Shown piece after piece: positions 1 to 5,306 of a stretch of DNA of 5,333 nt. The stretch comes from RUG754 sp045545455 (GTDB lineage Bacteria > Bacillota > Clostridia > Peptostreptococcales > Anaerovoracaceae), in assembly GCA_045545455.1 (NCBI GenBank), contig JAZQAY010000071.1:1-5333 (forward strand). The letters run 5' to 3'. Both the position numbers and the translations under genes were made by a program. Position 1 is the stretch's first letter. Every line of letters begins with the position of its first letter. The notes beneath the pieces are model-generated. The model did not search any database, was not told the origin of the DNA, and worked only from the letters and a program-made list of their open reading frames with translations.

Positions 1-18
1 GAGGTGATTTTTTGGTAG
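1..18 (+). CDS. Possible 3' tail of a gene cut by the window edge
   Basis: The first 18 bases read E-V-I-F-W and then a TAG stop in frame 1 on the plus strand. If that stop is ignored, the frame continues N-H-R-R-A-P-A to a second TAG at 40-42 or nearby, inside the loop of the first hairpin. Five codons cannot identify a protein. The adjoining hairpin chain makes the tail of a transposase or other mobile-element gene one possibility, but that is a guess. It could also be non-coding. Confidence 0.15.
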   Translation, partial: EVIFW

Positions 19-19
19 A

Positions 20-136
20 ACCATCGACGCGCACCCGCATAGCGGGTGGTTTATACTTCGCGCGCCAGCGCGCTCAGCACGGGCTTATACGCCCTACAAT
101 AAAGAGGTGTGCGCATGAGCGCACACCCTTTTTATT
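20..136 (+). other. Chain of four hairpins, possible structured RNA or mobile-element end
   Basis: Four inverted repeats follow each other closely. They are CACCCGC/GCGGGTG at 32-38 and 42-48 with a 3-nt loop, GCGCGC/GCGCGC at 60-65 and 68-73, GGGC/GCCC at 81-84 and 91-94, and the terminator stem at 106-127. On the plus strand the chain ends in a T-run, as a small structured transcript would. Such dense palindromes also occur at ends of IS200/IS605-type elements and in REP-like repeats. I see no promoter for it inside the window and no protein-coding signal. The repeat nature cannot be tested from one copy. Confidence 0.4.
98..136. terminator. Bidirectional intrinsic terminator downstream of the SHOCT membrane-protein gene
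   Basis: A perfect 9-bp stem (GGTGTGCGC at 106-114, GCGCACACC at 119-127) closes a 4-nt ATGA loop. On the plus strand it is followed by CTTTTTATT. On the minus strand the stem is followed by TCTTTATT, because the A-rich left flank (98-105) mirrors the T-rich right flank. It lies 16 bases past the stop of the minus-strand gene 143-661, so it probably ends that transcript. It also closes whatever is transcribed rightwards from the left edge. Confidence 0.8.
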
Positions 137-142
137 ACATGT

Positions 143-661
143 TTAAAGCAGATGTATGCCTCCGATGAGAGGCACTTCCTTGTTCTCTCCATTTGAAGCG
201 TTTACCACTCCCAGTATCATGCATACCAGAATGAAGAGACCCCAGATCTTGCCAATGATGGGGAACCCTGTAAGGAGTCCGAAGAGATTTACCACCAATC
301 CCTGATTGAGGTGGAATCTGGCTCCCTGTCTGTCTCCTGCAAAGTATGCGATAAGGAATCCGATCCAGGTAAGATATGCAAGCACTCCTGTAGCCTTGGT
401 GGAGATGCCGCCACCTGCGTTTCCTCCGGTATTCTGCTGCGTCTGATCTCCCTGACCGTTATTAGCCTTGTCCTGGAAGTAGTGTCCGCTGAACACGTTT
501 CCGTCAGCGCCTCCTGCATTCTCAGTTTCTTCAGATCCTGCAGATTCAGCTTCGTTGAGGATCTGCGCTTTTTTAGCTTCGAATTCCTCTTTAGTGATCA
601 TTCCTTCATCCAGAAGCTGTTTATATTCTTTGATCCTTTCTGCTCCTGATCTCTGTGCCAT
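143..661 (-). CDS. SHOCT-domain and DUF4870-like small membrane protein
   Basis: This 172-residue protein has three visible parts. Residues about 8-37 (ERIKEYKQLLDEGMITKEEF and onward) match the SHOCT pattern, a short helical oligomerisation motif usually found at protein termini. Residues about 38-88 form an acidic, then Gly/Asn/Gln-rich linker that should be disordered. Residues about 91-156 hold two to three hydrophobic segments (near 91-108, 119-135 and 139-155) with a short charged loop containing RFHLNQG, and the end reads EVPLIGGIHLL. This resembles DUF4870/Tic20-like proteins, where a helix carries an RFH(x)2Q-type motif and the end is P-L-I-G-K-I-like. No signal peptide precedes the SHOCT part, which is probably cytoplasmic. 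The function of such proteins is not established. The start is supported by GTGAGG eight bases upstream of ATG. The gene has its own promoter (740-768) and a terminator, so it is probably monocistronic. Confidence 0.85.
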   Translation of the reverse strand: MAQRSGAERIKEYKQLLDEGMITKEEFEAKKAQILNEAESAGSEETENAGGADGNVFSGHYFQDKANNGQGDQTQQNTGGNAGGGISTKATGVLAYLTWIGFLIAYFAGDRQGARFHLNQGLVVNLFGLLTGFPIIGKIWGLFILVCMILGVVNASNGENKEVPLIGGIHLL

Positions 662-690
662 TAAAAATACCTCACTTTCGATAGTCTTGT

Positions 691-741
691 ATCATCCTGC
701 GTGATTGCTTAATGAAGAAGTCTCACTTCTTTCAGGATGAT
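691..741 (-). repeat. Spaced inverted repeat over the promoter and leader of the SHOCT gene
   Basis: ATCATCCTG at 691-699 is the exact reverse complement of CAGGATGAT at 733-741. Arm centres are 42 bp apart, close to four helical turns. The 733-741 arm overlaps the -10 box and the likely start of transcription. A second short hairpin (AAGAAG at 715-720, CTTCTT at 726-731) sits between the arms. No T-run follows on either strand, so this is not an intrinsic terminator. An operator pair for a regulator, or a structured leader, are both possible. Confidence 0.5.
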
Positions 742-768
742 TATACACCAGCGTTGTACGGATTTCAA
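740..768 (-). promoter_or_regulatory. Sigma-A-type promoter of the SHOCT membrane-protein gene
   Basis: On the minus strand, TTGAAA (763-768) and TATAAT (740-745) are separated by exactly 17 bp, a near-consensus housekeeping promoter. The -35 box overlaps the TGA stop of radA. The expected start point is near 732-734, giving a leader of about 70 nt before the ATG at 661. This makes the downstream gene independent of radA transcription, although read-through is possible because I see no terminator after radA. Confidence 0.8.
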
Positions 769-2144
769 CACTTACTGCCGAAGGCTCTGAGTGCCTCATT
801 GACATTCTTCACTCCAATGATCCTGCATCCCTTGAGATCATGAAGTTTCTCTGTGTTTGATGCAGGCATTATTATCCTTTCGTAACCCAGGCGGGCAGCT
901 TCCTTGACTATCTTCTCAGCATTTCTCACAGGCCTGAGGTCTCCCGTCAGACCTACTTCCCCGAGAGCCAGGGTCCTTGAATCCGGTGTGACCCTCTTAA
1001 ATGACGAAAAGATCGCAAGAGCGACTGCAAGATCCGTCCCCGTTCCTTCAGGTCTGATACCGCCTACAACGTTAACGTATATGTCCTGGCCTCCCAGCGG
1101 AAGACCTGCCTTCTTCTCCATTACAGCTATTATCATGCTGAGTCGGGTGTTGTCTATACCTACCGAAGTCCTCCTGGAGAATCCCATGCCCGAGGCCGGA
1201 GTGACCAGCGACTGGATCTCAAACATCACCGGCCTGCTTCCCTCGTAGATCGCGGTGGTCACAGATCCCTCTGCATTCTCTCCGCTGTTCTCAAGGAAAG
1301 TAGCGCTTATGTCCGTCACTTCTGTCAGTCCTGTTCCCTCCATCATGAAGGCGCCGATCTCGGAAGTGGTTCCGAAACGGTTCTTATATGATCTGAGTAT
1401 CCTCAGTTCCTGATCCCTTTCACCCGTGAAGTTCAGTACGCAGTCCACCAGATGTTCCACCGTCTTAGGACCTGCCAGGTCTCCGGACTTGGTTACGTGG
1501 GCTACGATAAAGATCGGCATGCTCCCGGTCTTACCGAGTCTCATGAGCTGGTTTCCCGTCTGTCTCACCTGTGAGATGGATCCCGGTGCAGAATCCAGTT
1601 CCCCGGAATACATGGTCTGTATGGAATCCACTATGAGGAAGTCCGGCTTCATTTCAGCACACACCGCCTCTACGTTCTCCATGTTGGTCTCAGCCAGGAC
1701 GAAGAGAGTATCAGGTATGCTGGTGCAGACCCTGTCAGCTCTCAGTCTTATCTGTTCCTCGGATTCCTCTCCGGATACATAAAGCACCTTGAGCCCGCGG
1801 GATGCGATATTCGCCGCAGTCTGTATAATGATAGTGGACTTGCCGATGCCGGGCTCGCCGGATATCAGAGTCAGTGACCCCTTTACGATGCCGCCTCCAA
1901 GCACGCGGTTCAGTTCGCCTATTCCCGTATCTATCCTTTCGTAATTCAGCGTACCTACGGATTTAAGCGCAGAAGGTCTGGCATCTTTAGCAGATGCCCT
2001 TCTCCTGGTATCTTCCTTAAGGTCGGGCAGCACCTTCTCTTCTACGAAGGAGTTCCACGCTCCGCAGATGCACTGCCCCATCCATTTGCTGGATTCATAT
2101 CCGCATTCCTGACAGACGAATACTGTTTTTGATTTCTTAGCCAT
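765..2144 (-). CDS. radA: DNA repair ATPase RadA/Sms
   Basis: RadA is a RecA-like, DnaB-type ATPase that drives branch migration of recombination intermediates in recombinational repair and, in Gram-positives, natural transformation. The 459 residues have the full family layout: N-terminal zinc finger (C11, C14, C25, C27), Walker A GEPGIGKST at 96-104, Walker B FLIVDSIQT at 169-177, the RadA-specific KNRFG at 254-258, and a C-terminal Lon-protease-like domain from about 280, including GGQDIYVNVVGGIRPEGTGT at 351-370. The length is normal. One oddity is that the second zinc pair reads C-I-C, where the usual family form is C-x-x-C, so one residue is missing. The start is supported by AAAAGGAG six bases upstream of ATG and by the expected MAKKSKTVFVC beginning. 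It stands alone here rather than in a clpC-type operon. A promoter and a LexA-type box lie just upstream, pointing to SOS control. Confidence 0.97.
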   Translation of the reverse strand: MAKKSKTVFVCQECGYESSKWMGQCICGAWNSFVEEKVLPDLKEDTRRRASAKDARPSALKSVGTLNYERIDTGIGELNRVLGGGIVKGSLTLISGEPGIGKSTIIIQTAANIASRGLKVLYVSGEESEEQIRLRADRVCTSIPDTLFVLAETNMENVEAVCAEMKPDFLIVDSIQTMYSGELDSAPGSISQVRQTGNQLMRLGKTGSMPIFIVAHVTKSGDLAGPKTVEHLVDCVLNFTGERDQELRILRSYKNRFGTTSEIGAFMMEGTGLTEVTDISATFLENSGENAEGSVTTAIYEGSRPVMFEIQSLVTPASGMGFSRRTSVGIDNTRLSMIIAVMEKKAGLPLGGQDIYVNVVGGIRPEGTGTDLAVALAIFSSFKRVTPDSRTLALGEVGLTGDLRPVRNAEKIVKEAARLGYERIIMPASNTEKLHDLKGCRIIGVKNVNEALRAFGSKC

Positions 2145-2165
2145 CTCAAGCTCCTTTTCCGGTAA

Positions 2166-2179
2166 CGAACATCCGTTCG
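2166..2179. promoter_or_regulatory. Putative LexA (DinR) operator of radA
   Basis: CGAACATCCGTTCG is a perfect CGAAC-N4-GTTCG palindrome. The Gram-positive LexA/DinR box is commonly given as CGAACRNRYGTTYC. Read on the minus strand, the centre GGAT fits R-N-R-Y. The site lies 5 bases downstream of the radA -10 box and covers the expected transcription start, where a bound repressor would block initiation. It could alternatively act as a short leader hairpin. LexA itself is not encoded in the window. Confidence 0.75.
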
Positions 2180-2184
2180 AATAA

Positions 2185-2213
2185 AGTATATCATAACCTC
2201 ACAAGCACTTCAA
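2185..2213 (-). promoter_or_regulatory. Sigma-A-type promoter of radA
   Basis: On the minus strand, TTGAAG (2208-2213) and TATACT (2185-2190) are separated by 17 bp. A TGA triplet directly before the -10 gives an extended -10 (TGnTATACT). The predicted start is near 2178, which leaves a leader of about 34 nt before the radA ATG. It faces away from the pncB promoter in the same 172-bp gap. Confidence 0.78.
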
Positions 2214-2241
2214 GGCGAATATTTGCTTCCGAAAAATAAAG

Positions 2242-2271
2242 TTGTATCTTGCAGAGCATTAGTGATACAAT
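2242..2271 (+). promoter_or_regulatory. Candidate promoter and overlapping inverted repeat of pncB
   Basis: TTGTAT (2242-2247) and TACAAT (2266-2271) with an 18-bp spacer form a plausible sigma-A promoter, weaker than the radA one. TTGTATC (2242-2248) and GATACAA (2264-2270) are also an exact 7-bp inverted repeat with centres 22 bp apart, about two helical turns. It could be the operator of a niacin-responsive repressor such as NiaR or NrtR, but I cannot match it to a known consensus. Part of the symmetry follows automatically from -35 and -10 sequences of this kind. The expected start is near 2278, leaving a leader of about 39 nt. Confidence 0.5.
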
Positions 2272-2316
2272 ATATGAGGAAAAAGCCGGGCATGGACCCG
2301 AAAGGAGAAAATAAAA

Positions 2317-3513
2317 ATGAAACTTGAACCCATCGTCAAGAGCCTTCTTGACACAGACCTGTATAAATTCAATATGAACCAGGTCATCTTTCACAAGCAC
2401 ACCAACCTTGTAGGAGAATACCTCTTCAAGTGCAGAAACGAAGGTGTTATCTTCACTAAAGAGATGCTTGATGAGATAAACGCTCAGATAGACTATCTTT
2501 GCACCCTCAAGTTTGAGGAAGATGAACTGGATTACCTGAGAAGCATCCGCTTCATTAAAGACGACTACGTCGAGTTCCTCCGCCTGTGGCATCCCATCAG
2601 GCACTACGTTACCACCTCACTGGACGACGACGGCGAACTTCACATCTCCGTGAAGGGACCCCTTTTCAGCGCCATGCAGTTCGAGATATATCTGCTGGAG
2701 ATCGTGAACGAAGTCTACTTCAGATTCCAGTATGATTACGAGGAACTTCTGGCTTCAGCCAAGGAAAAGCTGGACGCTAAGATAAAAGCCTTCCAGGAAG
2801 GCAAATACGATTTCAAATTCGCAGAGTTCGGCTGCAGACGCCGCCTCTCCGCTGAGTTTGAAGGACTTGCAATCGAAAGATTCGCAAAAGAGACCAAGAA
2901 CTGCGTCGGTACCTCCAACGTATACTTTGCGAGAAAATTCAACCTGACTCCCATCGGGACCTATGCTCACGAGTTCGTCCAGATGTATCAGGGGATCAAC
3001 TCCATCCCTCTCGCATACACCAACCACTTCGCACTGGCAGACTGGTACGAGGAATTCCAGGGAGATAACGGTACGGCGCTTTCCGATACCCTCACCACTG
3101 ATCTCTTCTTAAGAGACTTCAACCGCAGCATGGTGAACAACTACACAGGCGTCCGTCACGACTCCGGCGATCCCTACGAATGGGGAGAAAAGCTCATCAG
3201 GCACTTCGAGAAATATGGTGTTGATCCCATGACTAAGACCCTGCTCTTCTCCGATGGACTCACCTTCGACTATGCACAGGAGATAGCTGATTACTTCAAG
3301 GGAAGGATCAAGACCTCCTTCGGTATCGGTACCTTCGTTTCAAACGATACCTGCGTACCTGCTCTCAACATTGTTATCAAGCTGCAGTACGTGAACGGCG
3401 ACCCCGTTGCCAAGCTCAGCGATTCCCCCGGAAAGAGCATGTGCGATGATCCGGACTACCTCGAATATCTTAAGAGATCTGTTGAATTCAGACTGGAAAG
3501 GGAGTCTTATTAA
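2317..3513 (+). CDS. pncB: Nicotinate phosphoribosyltransferase
   Basis: The enzyme joins nicotinate and PRPP to give nicotinate mononucleotide and pyrophosphate, with ATP hydrolysis, as the committed step of the Preiss-Handler NAD salvage route in the cytoplasm. The 398 residues align along their whole length, by my recall, with the E. coli-type enzyme of about 400 residues: SLLDTDLYKFNM at 9-20, FGCRRRLS at 171-178, VGTSN at 197-201, TPIGTYAHEF at 211-220, RHDSGDPYEWGEK at 280-292, SFGIGT at 334-339 and VAKLSDSPGK at 364-373. H218 is the counterpart of the histidine phosphorylated by ATP. This is the short PncB type, unlike the roughly 490-residue form of Bacillus subtilis. The start is supported by AAAGGAG (2301-2307) nine bases upstream of ATG and by the conserved N-terminus. 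The stop TAA directly abuts the ATG of the nicotinamidase gene. A candidate promoter lies at 2242-2271. Confidence 0.97.
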   Translation: MKLEPIVKSLLDTDLYKFNMNQVIFHKHTNLVGEYLFKCRNEGVIFTKEMLDEINAQIDYLCTLKFEEDELDYLRSIRFIKDDYVEFLRLWHPIRHYVTTSLDDDGELHISVKGPLFSAMQFEIYLLEIVNEVYFRFQYDYEELLASAKEKLDAKIKAFQEGKYDFKFAEFGCRRRLSAEFEGLAIERFAKETKNCVGTSNVYFARKFNLTPIGTYAHEFVQMYQGINSIPLAYTNHFALADWYEEFQGDNGTALSDTLTTDLFLRDFNRSMVNNYTGVRHDSGDPYEWGEKLIRHFEKYGVDPMTKTLLFSDGLTFDYAQEIADYFKGRIKTSFGIGTFVSNDTCVPALNIVIKLQYVNGDPVAKLSDSPGKSMCDDPDYLEYLKRSVEFRLERESY

Positions 3514-4068
3514 ATGAAAGTTTTTTGTGTAATAGACATGCAAAACGATTTCATCGACGGCGCTCTCGGCACCCCGGAAGCTCAGGCCATCGTTGGACCC
3601 GTGATCAGATTCCTTGAAAGCGTGAAGGAACTTCCCTACGAATCCTACGAAGTTGTCGCCACCAGAGATACTCACTATAACGACTATCTCGAGACAAATG
3701 AAGGCAAGCACCTCCCCGTTGTCCACTGCCAGATAGATACAGAAGGCTGGCTTATCCCCGACAGTATCTACGGCATCCTCGAATCTCTGGAAGCGCAGGT
3801 AAGAGATAAGCCGCATTTCGGTATCCCGTCGGACAGATGGAGCCTCATTCTTGAAAACGTAGATGTGGAAGAAATAATTGTATTCGGACTTTGTACTGAT
3901 ATCTGCGTTATATCGAACGCGCTGGCTCTCAAGACCGCCTTCCCCGAAGTTCCCGTAAAGGTCTACAAGGATCTCTGCGCAGGAGTAACTCCCGAGACTC
4001 ACGAAGCCGCCCTTGCCACCATGAAGATGTGCCAGGTGGACGTAATGAATTCATGGGAAGATAAATAA
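3514..4068 (+). CDS. pncA: Nicotinamidase, isochorismatase-fold cysteine hydrolase
   Basis: The likely reaction is deamidation of nicotinamide to nicotinate and ammonia, supplying the substrate of the adjacent PncB. The 184 residues have the family's Asp-Lys-Cys triad: D8 in VIDMQNDF, K99 in DKPHFG, and C131 in GLCTDICVISNA. D52 and H54 (RDTH), E63 and H71 (HC) match the Asp-His-Glu-His metal set described for the Streptococcus pneumoniae nicotinamidase. The sequence is close to the Gram-positive subfamily often annotated only as cysteine hydrolase. Position next to pncB strongly supports nicotinamide as substrate, though related amidases cannot be excluded from sequence alone. Translation is probably coupled: the ATG follows the pncB TAA with no gap, and GGGAG inside the pncB end serves as ribosome site nine bases upstream. 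A strong terminator follows at 4077. Confidence 0.9.
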   Translation: MKVFCVIDMQNDFIDGALGTPEAQAIVGPVIRFLESVKELPYESYEVVATRDTHYNDYLETNEGKHLPVVHCQIDTEGWLIPDSIYGILESLEAQVRDKPHFGIPSDRWSLILENVDVEEIIVFGLCTDICVISNALALKTAFPEVPVKVYKDLCAGVTPETHEAALATMKMCQVDVMNSWEDK

Positions 4069-4076
4069 CAGAAATG

Positions 4077-4106
4077 AAAAAGCTGACCCGAGGGTCAGCT
4101 TTTTTT
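4077..4106. terminator. Bidirectional intrinsic terminator between convergent genes
   Basis: A perfect stem AGCTGACCC (4081-4089) and GGGTCAGCT (4092-4100), with a GA tip, is followed by TTTTTT on the plus strand. It is preceded by AAAA, which becomes a T-run on the minus strand. It ends the pncB-pncA transcript from the left and the minus-strand PLP-enzyme transcript from the right. It lies 8 bases past the pncA stop and 4 bases past the stop of the convergent gene. Confidence 0.93.
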
Positions 4107-4110
4107 ACTT

Positions 4111-5133
4111 TTAAATGATGTGGACTCCGTCCATCAGTTCTTTCTCAAATTCTTCTCTGTGGCTTGGAGTGTACAGTCCGGGCATACCGCCTGTGTGGAT
4201 GAAGATCACCTTCTCGCCTTTTTTGATCTTGCCTTCCTTCACCATATCGATGATCCCGGCGAAGGCCTTGCCGGTATAGCACGGATCCAGGAGAAGGCCT
4301 TCCCTGGAAGCCATCATTTCTATAGCCTTTCTCACCTCTTTCGAAGGAAGATTGTATCCGCCCCTGACGTACCCGGTCTCCAGGTCTATATCTTCGTGTC
4401 TCACTTCTATGTCCATGCCATAGGTATCTTTGACGTCTGATATGTACTGCTCCAGGTTCTTTACGCCTTTTTCATTGAACGGCAGTATGGCTATTCCCGT
4501 AAGATGAAGTGTTGATTTTATGTCCTTAAGCCCGCAGAAAAGTCCCGCAAATGTTCCCATGGAACCCACGGTATCGATAATTCTGGCGCCTTCCAGCCCC
4601 ATAGCCTTAGCCTGGCGGTCCAGTTCAACTGCACAGTCATAGTATCCGAGGGCGCCGAGAACGTTGGACCCTCCCATGGGTATGAAATATACCTTCTCAC
4701 CCTGGGCTTCGTAATCCTTCGTTACCTTCTCGATCAGCTCGTCCAGCTGTACGGAGCCGGGGCGTCCGTCAGATTTCTTAAGATAGAGATCACAGCCGAA
4801 AAGCCTGTCGAGAAGCATGTTGGCGCTGAGTTCTCCGGGGTAATCATCGATAGCGATTATCGAGCATTTCATGCCGTATTTGGCTGCCATGGCTGCGGTC
4901 TGTCTTCCGTGGTTGGTCTGGCCTCCGCCTACTGTGATAAGCGCTGTCGCTCCCTTATCTATTACGTCCTGCACCAGATACTCCAGTTTTCTCAGTTTGT
5001 TTCCGCCGGCCCCGAGAGGTGTCAGATCATCACGCTTGAGATAGAGCTCGATGCTCAGTTCTTTGCTGATCGAAGGAAGGTATTCAATTGGTGTCTCATA
5101 AAGTATGTTAAGTTTATTCACGTTAAAGCTCAT
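4111..5133 (-). CDS. dcyD: D-cysteine desulfhydrase-like PLP enzyme (ACC deaminase family)
   Basis: The probable reaction is breakdown of D-cysteine to pyruvate, H2S and ammonia with PLP, in the cytoplasm. The 340 residues have the tryptophan-synthase-beta-like fold signature: KRDDLTPLGAGGNKLRKLEY at 33-52 with PLP lysine K46, GGGQTNHGRQTAA at 69-81, the phosphate-binding loop TVGSMGTFAG at 188-197, LDPCYTGKAFAG at 282-293 and FIHTGGMPGLY at 311-321. ACC deaminase needs a Glu after the active-site Tyr (YEGK) and a Leu before the late GG (E295 and L322 in Pseudomonas). Here these are T287 and T314, as in D-cysteine desulfhydrases. Other D-amino acid or sulfonate lyases of the family (for example cysteate lyase) remain possible. 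The start is supported by AGGAGG (5144-5149) ten bases upstream of ATG. No convincing promoter is visible, so transcription may come from beyond the right edge, through the palindrome at 5166-5304. Confidence 0.82.
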   Translation of the reverse strand: MSFNVNKLNILYETPIEYLPSISKELSIELYLKRDDLTPLGAGGNKLRKLEYLVQDVIDKGATALITVGGGQTNHGRQTAAMAAKYGMKCSIIAIDDYPGELSANMLLDRLFGCDLYLKKSDGRPGSVQLDELIEKVTKDYEAQGEKVYFIPMGGSNVLGALGYYDCAVELDRQAKAMGLEGARIIDTVGSMGTFAGLFCGLKDIKSTLHLTGIAILPFNEKGVKNLEQYISDVKDTYGMDIEVRHEDIDLETGYVRGGYNLPSKEVRKAIEMMASREGLLLDPCYTGKAFAGIIDMVKEGKIKKGEKVIFIHTGGMPGLYTPSHREEFEKELMDGVHII

Positions 5134-5165
5134 GTTGCCTTCTCCTCCTAATACTTATCGGTAAT

Positions 5166-5304
5166 AAAAAACGATATATATTACGTGGTGACATCCCGCA
5201 GCGCCGGTTCTTAGTGATCGGCAAGGCTTCAGCGAAGCCGGAACTTAGAACCGCTGCGCTAGGACGCAGCGCAAGCGGCGCCACGTGGTATATATCGGTT
5301 TTTT
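5166..5304. repeat. Large imperfect palindrome with internal hairpins upstream of dcyD
   Basis: The outer arms 5166-5190 and 5279-5304 pair over about 25 bp, with one bulged G and three G-T pairs. They hold A6/T6 at the tips, GATATATA/TATATATC, and ACGTGG/CCACGT. Inside are nested stems: GGTTCT (5206-5211) with AGAACC (5247-5252), GGCTTC (5225-5230) with GAAGCC (5234-5239), and CGCTGCG (5252-5258) with CGCAGCG (5265-5271). T-runs flank the element on both strands, so either transcript could terminate there. It has no coding signal. It could be a MITE or REP-like repeat, a compound terminator of the upstream gene, or a leader controlling dcyD. Confidence 0.7.
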
Positions 5305-5306
5305 CG

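Noticed and set aside
311..649. 112-codon plus-strand open frame
   Set aside because: Antisense shadow of the SHOCT membrane-protein gene, with Ser/Phe/Cys-rich nonsense composition.
691..741. Intrinsic terminator of radA
   Set aside because: The inverted repeat is present but neither strand has a T-run after it, and the arm spacing is too wide for a simple terminator.
2191..2604. 137-codon minus-strand open frame
   Set aside because: It overlaps the radA promoter region and the pncB start in antisense and shows no domain or ribosome site worth noting.
3340..4002. 220-codon minus-strand open frame
   Set aside because: It runs antisense across the end of pncB and most of pncA, both with clear family motifs, and its translation resembles no family I recognise.
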